Of a DNA stretch of 10,038 bases, positions 1 through 4,052 are shown one piece after another. Numbering within the stretch: the stretch's first letter is position 1; each line of letters begins with the position of its first letter. Made by a program: the position numbers and the translations under genes. The notes under the pieces are model-generated. The model saw nothing but the letters and a program-made list of their open reading frames with translations. It searched no databases and had not been told where the DNA came from. This DNA is from Xanthobacteraceae bacterium. Its GTDB lineage: Bacteria > Pseudomonadota > Alphaproteobacteria > Rhizobiales > Xanthobacteraceae. The stretch covers positions 1 through 10,038 of the forward strand of contig JASHVC010000691.1 of the NCBI GenBank assembly GCA_030039655.1. The letters run 5' to 3'.

Positions 1-67
1 CATGCCACCATTTGAAAATATTACCGGTCGGAAACCAGGGCGGCATCCATTTTGTGGGAGCGGACAT
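1..67 (-). CDS. Start of an unknown gene, cut by the left window edge
   Basis: Only the first 22 residues are present; they begin MSAPTKWMPPWFPTGNIFKW and are rich in Trp and Pro, ending at a Trp-Trp-His. I do not recognise the product. The ATG (plus-strand cat at 65-67) is well supported. A strong ribosome binding site (AAAGGAGA, about 73-80) lies just upstream, and a FixK-type box is centred 58.5 bp upstream with a -10-like hexamer between them. The expected transcription start near 84 leaves a leader of about 17 nt, the same arrangement as two other small genes here. The gene is therefore probably induced at low oxygen. Function and length cannot be judged from this window. Confidence 0.7.
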   Translation of the reverse strand, partial: MSAPTKWMPPWFPTGNIFKWWH

Positions 68-91
68 ATGATTCTCCTTTCCCTTTTCTAA

Positions 92-132
92 ACTCTAAGT
101 TCCCCTGGAGAATGGACCTTGACCTAGATCAA
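92..132 (-). promoter_or_regulatory. FixK/FNR-type promoter driving the left-edge gene
   Basis: Positions 119-132 read TTGATCTAGGTCAA on the minus strand, matching TTGAT-N4-ATCAA at all but one half-site base. A -10-like hexamer TAGAGT (92-97) follows 21 bp downstream. A class II FNR/FixK activator site is centred near -41.5, which puts transcription start near 84 and the start codon at 67 just after a short leader. The match is seen in the sequence; activation by FixK is inferred. Confidence 0.7.
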
Positions 133-192
133 TTCAGAACAGGTCCCCCTGGGTCCGATTTTTCGCGTAAATGCCGGTAAATGCTCCCGTCT

Positions 193-324
193 TTATCGAG
201 CAATGGAGTGACCACCAAATCGTTTGTGCCTCGGCAGGCGTAAGGCCTCGGCCTTCATGTGAAACTGTAGTTGCTCAATCAAGGCGACATTCGGACGCCA
301 ACGGCCGGCAATCTTGTCAGACAC
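193..324 (-). CDS. Possible 43-residue ORF after the interrupted membrane gene
   Basis: An open frame starting with GTG (322-324) and ending at TAA (193-195). It begins MSDKIAGRWRPNVALIEQLQ and is basic, with no membrane segment. It overlaps the last codons of the membrane gene upstream by 8 bases, which could mean translational coupling. No convincing ribosome binding site is visible and I recognise no family. It may be a chance frame; it is listed because nothing else explains 133-316. Confidence 0.2.
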   Translation of the reverse strand: MSDKIAGRWRPNVALIEQLQFHMKAEALRLPRHKRFGGHSIAR

Positions 325-892
325 CGATGCGAAATCGTGTCATGACAACAATAATCGCGACTTGCATCGCCCCCTGGCTTGCGACCGCATAAAAGTACCG
401 GCTCATCCACCGGGTAATTTTGGATAAGTCAGGACTAGCTTTTTGTAGCTCTAGGCAAACAAACACGTTTACGGGAGTCAGAAATCCAAGGCCTTGGATT
501 GTCATCAGGGTGACGAGCAATAGCGCTGCTGCAACCCACCCATACTCCGGTCAATCAAGTGCCGTGTAGCCGAGTTGAACTGTGAGAAACCAACCGGTCG
601 TGCCGGAGATAATGGATATTGTGGGCATTAGAAATAATGTACGCGGCGTCAGGCGGCGCATGATTTCCCGCCGGACAGAAATTTCAGAACGCCGCAGGAT
701 CGGGCCGAGGACGAATCCCATAAACAGGTCAATGCCGGTCCACAATAGACTGGAAAAGACATGCACGAAGTCTAAAAGCCAAAGATTTTTGATGGCAATG
801 GCCGCAACCATACCTGCGATGCTTAGCAGCGCCCAAGAAAGATACCGCCAGCGAATGAGGCCTTGCCGCAACTCGACAACTGTTGCTGTCAT
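317..892 (-). pseudogene. Multi-span membrane protein gene interrupted by an in-frame TGA
   Basis: The frame opens at ATG 892 (MTATVVELRQ) and stays open for 113 codons to a TGA at 551-553. It then continues in the same frame, with no indel, for 77 more residues to a TGA at 317-319. Membrane-like hydrophobic segments occur on both sides of the stop. Before it: about residues 14-35, 39-62 and 85-108. After it: two more, including a segment ending near GFLTPVNV and one near the C-terminus. Together they make a plausible protein of about 190 residues with five spans. The part after the stop has no good independent start. The stop is best explained as a CGA (Arg) to TGA change in the Asp-stop-Pro-Glu context. 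UGA followed by C is a leaky stop context, so readthrough is conceivable. The layout loosely recalls small membrane proteins with a conserved His-Val in an early span, but I assign no function. Confidence 0.65.
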
Positions 893-1409
893 CCTGCCAT
901 CCCATCTTATTTGAACCAGATTGGTTCATGCCGCTTTTGGTCCACTGGAGCCTTGACGCGCCTGTTTGGTAAGTCGGACATGGACAATATCGCCGAGATA
1001 GGCCTAGTAGACCTTTTCCCGCAAAACCCGTTGGCGTGCTAAGATGGAAATCTCACTCAGTCTACCAATCGCGGCATAAAGCAAACCAATATAGCGCAGG
1101 TTCACTGAAGAAAACTGAGATACGACGCGATCGGCTCGATATCGCTCGGGGATAAATTGCCCGCAATATGCGGCATCCGAGGTCCTGAGTCCGCCCGCGT
1201 TCTTTGCCCCAATTCAAGTTTGCATCAGCCGTTCCCCACGCTAGCCGAAATATGGGAAAGAATAATTCGACGCGACCAGCGCCCGCCTCCTTGACGCGGC
1301 AAGCCTTTCCAAAGTCGAGGAGTTCGGACAGTAGTTCAGCCATTCATGGCGAACTCGACTGCGAGAACCACGAGAATGATGTGCGATATCTTGAAGGCAA
1401 TGCGTGCGA
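893..1409. other. Stretch without a supportable gene
   Basis: Apart from the inverted repeat at 912-928, I see no convincing gene here. On the minus strand one frame is open from about 1343 to 1062 (93 codons from an ATG with a poor ribosome binding site). A different frame is open from about 1213 to 1009, ends in a TAG and contains a protein-like run (VNLRYIGLLYAAIGRLSEI), but it has no ATG. The two overlap out of frame, as could happen in a gene decayed by frameshift. A 24-codon frame (981-907) also exists without a good ribosome binding site. No FixK box, tRNA-like structure or insertion-sequence end was found. Confidence 0.4.
912..928. promoter_or_regulatory. Perfect inverted repeat, candidate repressor operator
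   Basis: TGAACCA-GAT-TGGTTCA is a perfect 7-bp inverted repeat with a 3-bp spacer. It lies about 20 bp upstream of the start codon of the interrupted membrane gene (892). A dimeric regulator such as a TetR-type repressor commonly binds a site of this size and position, but no regulator gene is adjacent. It differs from the FixK boxes, so the membrane gene appears to be controlled differently from its neighbours. Binding is inferred. Confidence 0.4.
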
Positions 1410-1565
1410 TTAGCACAAAGTGAGCAACGCCTTTGCAGATGTCGCGACAAAAGCAGCGTCGCTAAGAGATAGCTCGTAGAGATCGAGATCAACCTCAAGC
1501 TTGCGATACGCTAGAGGATTTATGTCGCCTGCTGAGCTGGTATGCGACTCGTTTTCGTCTTGCAT
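1410..1565 (-). CDS. Small hypothetical protein, 51 residues
   Basis: ATG at 1563-1565 with a GGGGA ribosome binding site 6 nt upstream; stop TAA at 1410-1412. The protein has an acidic, polar N-terminus (MQDENESHTSSAG) and a C-terminal half that could form an amphipathic helix, ending in Cys. There is no membrane span or known motif and I do not recognise the family. It starts 45 nt after the stop of the Cys-cluster gene (1611-1823). No promoter is visible in the gap, so it is probably the second gene of that FixK-driven unit. Evidence is the start site and context only. Confidence 0.45.
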   Translation of the reverse strand: MQDENESHTSSAGDINPLAYRKLEVDLDLYELSLSDAAFVATSAKALLTLC

Positions 1566-1610
1566 TAAATTCCCCGAGTTTGGCTCAGAACTTTTCTCTC
1601 AATCCGTCGG

Positions 1611-1823
1611 TTAGAGCCAGCCTGCCAAGCGCAACGCCTTGGCGCGCCGTCTCCATTTCCAATCGCCCCGTTCGATCTGTTCCATCCTGGCGATGCAGTT
1701 TTCGCTCGACGATAGACCGCATCGGTCGCACTTCTCGCAGTCTGCGCAACTGAACTCTGATTTGCTACGCAAGGCTGCGATGAGTTTGGCGGCACCTCGA
1801 TAAATAACGTCGATTGTCCGCAT
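1611..1823 (-). CDS. Small Cys-cluster protein (C-x2-C-x2-C-x2-C), 70 residues
   Basis: The protein has a short N-terminal helix-like region and then the cluster CADCEKCDRCGLSSSENC at residues 26-43. Four Cys sit at strict three-residue intervals (26, 29, 32, 35) with a fifth at 43. The C-terminus is basic and Trp-rich (KWRRRAKALRLAGWL). The Cys arrangement suggests binding of a metal or an Fe-S cluster, but it is not the classical ferredoxin pattern, which needs a longer gap before the fourth Cys and a Pro. No family is assigned. The start at 1823 is chosen because GGGAGA lies 5 nt upstream and a FixK-type box is centred 60.5 bp upstream. An earlier in-frame start at 1871 would lie upstream of the expected transcription start. 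Expression at low oxygen, and a sensing or redox role, are inferred. Confidence 0.7.
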   Translation of the reverse strand: MRTIDVIYRGAAKLIAALRSKSEFSCADCEKCDRCGLSSSENCIARMEQIERGDWKWRRRAKALRLAGWL

Positions 1824-1849
1824 GGCATTCTCCCTAGTAGTGCTAAACC

Positions 1850-1890
1850 ATATTGTCGACCGCGCCCCCATGGGCTTTGACTCAAATCAA
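1850..1890 (-). promoter_or_regulatory. FixK/FNR-type promoter of the Cys-cluster gene
   Basis: Positions 1877-1890 read TTGATTTGAGTCAA on the minus strand: an intact TTGAT half and a one-mismatch second half. An AT-rich -10 candidate (CAATAT, 1850-1855) follows 21 bp downstream. Expected transcription start is near 1842, giving a leader of about 19 nt before the ATG at 1823. FixK control is inferred. Confidence 0.7.
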
Positions 1891-1943
1891 ATGCGCTCGC
1901 ATGGGGCGACTATTTATTGTGCCCACCGGTGGCGGCGGCCGGC

Positions 1944-2120
1944 CTATTCGTCATCCTCACCCAACACCTTTCCGGTCTTGGGATTGACGAGGTGGATGCG
2001 CGTACATACCAAACATGTCACTGCCTCAAATCGTTCAGGCTCGGACTCCGTTGGATCGTCGGCGATCCAACCCTGAACGCGAAGGCCAGAAGTCGGGCAG
2101 CGGTAGAGGAAGGTCGCCAT
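1944..2120 (-). CDS. Small CxxC hypothetical protein, 58 residues
   Basis: Begins MATFLYRCP and carries Cys8 and a C-x2-C pair at 36-39 followed by His43 (TCLVCTRIH). It ends in an Asn-Pro-Lys-Thr-Gly stretch and an acidic tail (GEDDE). The pattern resembles small rhizobial hypothetical proteins with a YRCP start and a later CxxC, possibly a mini zinc-ribbon; I know of no proven function. The start is uncertain. ATG 2120 fits the usual family start but has a weak ribosome binding site. An in-frame TTG at 2177 has GGAG 8 nt upstream and would add 19 residues. A FixK-type box lies 128.5 bp upstream of 2120, so the unit is probably induced at low oxygen. A strong hairpin-forming repeat (2032-2079) lies inside the gene. 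Confidence 0.7.
   Translation of the reverse strand: MATFLYRCPTSGLRVQGWIADDPTESEPERFEAVTCLVCTRIHLVNPKTGKVLGEDDE
2032..2079. repeat. Intragenic two-part inverted repeat
   Basis: Inner arms GTTGGATCG (2050-2058) and CGATCCAAC (2063-2071) pair perfectly around a TCGG loop. Outer arms CGTTCAGG (2032-2039) and CCTGAACG (2072-2079) also pair perfectly, leaving 10 unpaired bases (2040-2049) on one side only. The whole structure lies within the coding region of the 58-residue protein. There is no following T-run on either strand, so it is not a standard terminator. Confidence 0.6.
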
Positions 2121-2213
2121 AGTGATGCCCAAGGGCATAAGGCAGCCAGGACCGTAGCCAAAAAGAGGTTCGGCCAAGACGCCGGCTCCATCACCTCGCC
2201 CGGAGTACGCACA

Positions 2214-2255
2214 TGATTAGACGATAGGCCGGGGTAGAGGTTTGATCTTGATCAA
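2214..2255 (-). promoter_or_regulatory. Perfect FixK/FNR-type box upstream of the CxxC gene
   Basis: Positions 2242-2255 contain a perfect TTGAT-N4-ATCAA palindrome, identical to the box at 3719-3732. A -10 candidate TAATCA (2214-2219) lies 22 bp downstream on the minus strand. Expected transcription start is near 2207, leaving a leader of about 87 nt if translation starts at 2120, or 30 nt for a TTG start at 2177. Confidence 0.7.
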
Positions 2256-2256
2256 A

Positions 2257-2427
2257 CTATAACTGCGCGCACCAGTTGTTTTGGATCGCGGCAAAAGTGG
2301 AGGTCCGAGCGCGGAGCCTCGCGATTTTTGCGGCGCAGCAGATCAACACGTCTTGTGGCTCCTTCGCCTGCATATCCTGAGTTGACTTCAAGGTCATGGC
2401 CGCTGAAACGAGGTCGAAATCAGGCAT
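2257..2427 (-). CDS. Possible 56-residue ORF overlapping the end of the membrane microprotein
   Basis: ATG at 2425-2427 lies 8 nt inside the end of the upstream gene (stop at 2420-2422), an overlap typical of translational coupling. The frame runs to TAG at 2257-2259, ending 2 bp from the next FixK-type box. It begins MPDFDLVSAAMTLKSTQDMQ and has a Cys-Cys pair and a basic helix-like region (AAKIARLRART). I recognise no family. It may be a real small gene of the same unit or a chance frame; the protein-like composition and neat fit between neighbours favour the former slightly. Confidence 0.4.
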   Translation of the reverse strand: MPDFDLVSAAMTLKSTQDMQAKEPQDVLICCAAKIARLRARTSTFAAIQNNWCAQL

Positions 2428-2683
2428 GGGTACTTGTCCGCGGCGTCCGTGTGTCTGCGGCAGACTCGGTGCCGGCGATGAAACTTTTTTCCGATCGATC
2501 TTTTCGACCTACCGTTTCTGTGGATACGAGCGATAAACGACTTTGCGGGGCGACCGGACGGAATGACAGTTCATTGGGCCGGCCTATGGACCTCGTCCGA
2601 TAGTCGCCCCAGGCCAGTACACCGGCGAACGCGGCAAACGCGCAGATAACCCCGGCAAGGAAGAGAATGTCAGTGATCGGCAT
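2420..2683 (-). CDS. Small membrane protein with one N-terminal span, 87 residues
   Basis: Begins MPITDILFLAGVICAFAAFA; residues 4-25 form one clear membrane span, followed by a charged segment (GDYRTRSIGR). From about residue 40 on, the chain is polar, Ser/Thr/Arg-rich and looks disordered. The start at 2683 has an AAAGGA ribosome binding site 7 nt upstream and a FixK-type box centred 57.5 bp upstream, so longer forms are unlikely. The span plus short charged tail is typical of small membrane proteins that sit beside respiratory complexes, and the low-oxygen promoter would fit that, but no family is assigned. The dissimilar tail could be a lineage-specific extension or the result of a lost stop codon. 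Confidence 0.6.
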   Translation of the reverse strand: MPITDILFLAGVICAFAAFAGVLAWGDYRTRSIGRPNELSFRPVAPQSRLSLVSTETVGRKDRSEKSFIAGTESAADTRTPRTSTHA

Positions 2684-2706
2684 GACAGTGTCCTTTCTCT
2701 CGACAC

Positions 2707-2747
2707 TCTTGCCACACCACATGAAGTTGGATCTTGACTTGGATCAA
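2707..2747 (-). promoter_or_regulatory. FixK/FNR-type promoter of the small membrane protein gene
   Basis: Positions 2734-2747 read TTGATCCAAGTCAA on the minus strand. The hexamer 21 bp downstream (GCAAGA, 2707-2712) is a weak -10. Expected transcription start near 2699 gives a leader of about 16 nt before the ATG at 2683, which holds only the ribosome binding site. Confidence 0.6.
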
Positions 2748-2937
2748 AACCGCGAAGGTTTTTGGCGTTGAACTGCGCCGCAGCAAATTGTGCCCACGAA
2801 TGTCCCAAAGGGGCCATTCACATTGATATTGGCTAGTAGGCGTCATGTCAGCTAAGCCCACCATTGCGACTAAAAGAGACGCTTAGTAACAGAGGGGTGC
2901 GATCACGCTAAACGCCACGACGCTCTTAGAGAAACTA

Positions 2938-3447
2938 TCACTTCTGTTTTGGCTTCCACTCGCGCGCCAGCTTCTGCGCCTCGGCGATCTGCTGAAGAGT
3001 CATTTTGGAAGCGATAAGGTCCCGCGTCTCCGCTGCTACTTCACGTTTTGTTATTTCTGAGGCCGAATATCGGGACTCCGCAAGGCTCAGCCACATGTGC
3101 GCTTGCACGTAGTCGCGCGGCACACCTGCACCCACATCGTAAAGGAGGCCAAGAAGCTCCTGCGCGTCGGGATCGCCTCGCCCGGCAGCGAGCTGATACA
3201 ATTTCGCCGCCTCGGCATAGTCCTGCCGCACGCCTTTGCCTGTGGCATACATCTCCCCAAGCCTGTACTGCGCGACGGCGTCGCCTTGCTCGGCCAACGG
3301 ACGCAACAGCCGCCGTGAGGTTTCGTAATCGCCGCGTTCATAAGCGATGGTCGCATCCTCCAACGAACCAGCAACAGCGGCTGACGCCATAACGACCAGC
3401 GCGACGGATGATATCAGAAATAGCTTCACGTTCACGTTCTGGCGCAT
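2938..3447 (-). CDS. Exported SEL1/TPR-like repeat protein
   Basis: A protein of 169 residues from the chosen ATG at 3447. Residues 1-26 form a signal peptide with a basic start, a hydrophobic core (LFLISSVALVVM) and a small-residue end (ASAAVA-G). Residues 30-127 hold SEL1-type helix-turn-helix repeats. Two are clear: AQYRLGEMYATGKGVRQDYA from about residue 59, and AQELLGLLYDVGAGVPRDYV from about 95, followed by the typical A-x2-W-L ending. The C-terminus is a charged helix. SEL1 repeats form protein-binding scaffolds, so a periplasmic partner-binding or assembly role is likely; the partner is unknown. The ribosome binding site is weak. An upstream in-frame GTG at 3552 would place 35 basic residues before the signal peptide and is rejected. 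A perfect FixK-type box lies 278 bp upstream, on the far side of a possible 25-residue ORF, so low-oxygen expression is likely. It follows the cbb3 operon but has its own promoter. Confidence 0.85.
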   Translation of the reverse strand: MRQNVNVKLFLISSVALVVMASAAVAGSLEDATIAYERGDYETSRRLLRPLAEQGDAVAQYRLGEMYATGKGVRQDYAEAAKLYQLAAGRGDPDAQELLGLLYDVGAGVPRDYVQAHMWLSLAESRYSASEITKREVAAETRDLIASKMTLQQIAEAQKLAREWKPKQK

Positions 3448-3526
3448 CGTTGGACTCAAGGTCGGTGCATGGGGAAACGGCTGGGCGTCCCGCCGAAAAT
3501 TGCGAGATTTGTGCCAAGACCGGAAC

Positions 3527-3604
3527 CTAAAAGAGGTAAAAAACAGTGACACAGATCACCAGCACCACGATCCCAGCCAAAAGAAACACAACCCAATCGG
3601 TCAC
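3527..3604 (-). CDS. Possible 25-residue membrane microprotein in the leader of the SEL1 gene
   Basis: GTG at 3602-3604 has AGGG 7 nt upstream; the frame ends at TAG 3527-3529. The product (as MTDWVVFLLAGIVVLVICVT plus five residues) is a single hydrophobic span with short ends and almost no charge. Small single-span proteins of this size are known accessory subunits of bacterial terminal oxidases (for example CydX of cytochrome bd and CcoM of some cbb3 enzymes). This one sits between the cbb3 operon and the SEL1 gene, about 80 nt downstream of the start expected from the FixK-type promoter. I cannot show homology to any of those; the oxidase role is only suggested by context. Confidence 0.45.
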   Translation of the reverse strand: MTDWVVFLLAGIVVLVICVTVFYLF

Positions 3605-3691
3605 TGCGTTACCCTAGCTGGCGGTCCAGACCTAAACCGCGTTTGGGGCTCGGTCGGGACCGCCTTACTCGCCCCTCTGCAGGGTAGGCGC

Positions 3692-3732
3692 ACCATAGTC
3701 CGTCGGGGGACCTTCACATTGATCTTGATCAA
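3692..3732 (-). promoter_or_regulatory. Perfect FixK/FNR-type promoter between ccoS and the SEL1 unit
   Basis: Positions 3719-3732 carry a perfect TTGAT-N4-ATCAA palindrome. On the minus strand a good -10 (TATGGT, 3692-3697) follows 21 bp downstream, so transcription should start near 3684 and run toward the SEL1 gene. On the plus strand the corresponding position is GC-rich and lacks a -10. Confidence 0.7.
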
Positions 3733-3845
3733 AACGCGGACCACCGTTGTTGAAGGACGGCGACCAGATGGACATGGTCACCCGTGACAAGAAATCGCAA
3801 CAGCGGCAGTTGGCGAGAGGTTCGTCGACGAGGGTTCCCAAACAT

Positions 3846-3867
3846 GCCCGTAGCTCAGGCTGCGGGC
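3846..3867 (-). terminator. Possible hairpin terminator after the cbb3 operon
   Basis: A short hairpin with arms GCCCG/CGGGC and an inner AGC/GCT pair around a 4-nt loop lies 36 bp past the ccoS stop. The minus-strand form has one C-A mismatch and is followed only by TGTTT, not a proper T-run. It could attenuate or end the cco transcript, but the evidence is weak. Confidence 0.25.
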
Positions 3868-3902
3868 GGCTTGGGACCGGGCCTGCCGCCTCGGCCGTAC
3901 CG

Positions 3903-4052
3903 CTAAGTCGAAAGGTCATCGTCCGGCAGGATGCGAACCGCAGCGCCGTCGAGATCGTCGTATTGGCCACTGCGCAGCGTCCATAAAAAGGCGACCAAGC
4001 CGCCGAGACCGAGCAGCAGCGCAATGGGAACAAGGAAAATGAGAACGTTCAC
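3903..4052 (-). CDS. ccoS: CcoS, small cbb3 oxidase maturation protein
   Basis: A 49-residue protein with one membrane span (residues 2-24, LIFLVPIALLLGLGGLVAFL). A Trp-x2-Arg-Ser-Gly-Gln-Tyr-Asp-Asp-Leu motif follows, with an acidic tail, the standard CcoS/FixS layout and length. CcoS is needed to insert the haem and copper cofactors into the catalytic subunit of the cbb3 oxidase in the cytoplasmic membrane. The start is GTG at 4050-4052, which overlaps the ccoI stop as GTGA and implies translational coupling. It is the last gene of the ccoGHIS set. Confidence 0.93.
   Translation of the reverse strand: MNVLIFLVPIALLLGLGGLVAFLWTLRSGQYDDLDGAAVRILPDDDLST

Noticed and set aside
171..392. Plus-strand 73-codon frame at the left side
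   Set aside because: No ribosome binding site, composition not protein-like, and it overlaps the end of the membrane gene on the other strand.
1565..1885. Minus-strand 106-codon frame overlapping the Cys-cluster gene
   Set aside because: It begins at the FixK box itself, upstream of the expected transcription start, and overlaps a better-supported frame.
1923..1932. CCACCGGTGG palindrome after the CxxC gene
   Set aside because: The arms leave no loop and no T-run follows, so it cannot act as a standard terminator.
2328..2603. Plus-strand 91-codon frame
   Set aside because: Antisense to the small membrane protein gene, which has a good ribosome binding site and promoter; Arg/Ser-rich shadow composition.
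3448..3552. Longer start (GTG 3552) for the SEL1 protein
   Set aside because: It would put 35 basic, non-conserved residues before a clear signal peptide.
3546..3559. GTGA-N6-TCAC palindrome resembling a CRP-type site
   Set aside because: It falls inside the possible 25-residue ORF and has no -10 at the proper distance; it is probably chance, though a second regulator site cannot be excluded.
3768..3986. Plus-strand frame downstream of the box at 3719-3732
   Set aside because: The plus-strand -10 position is GC-rich, no good ribosome binding site is present, and the frame runs antisense into ccoS.
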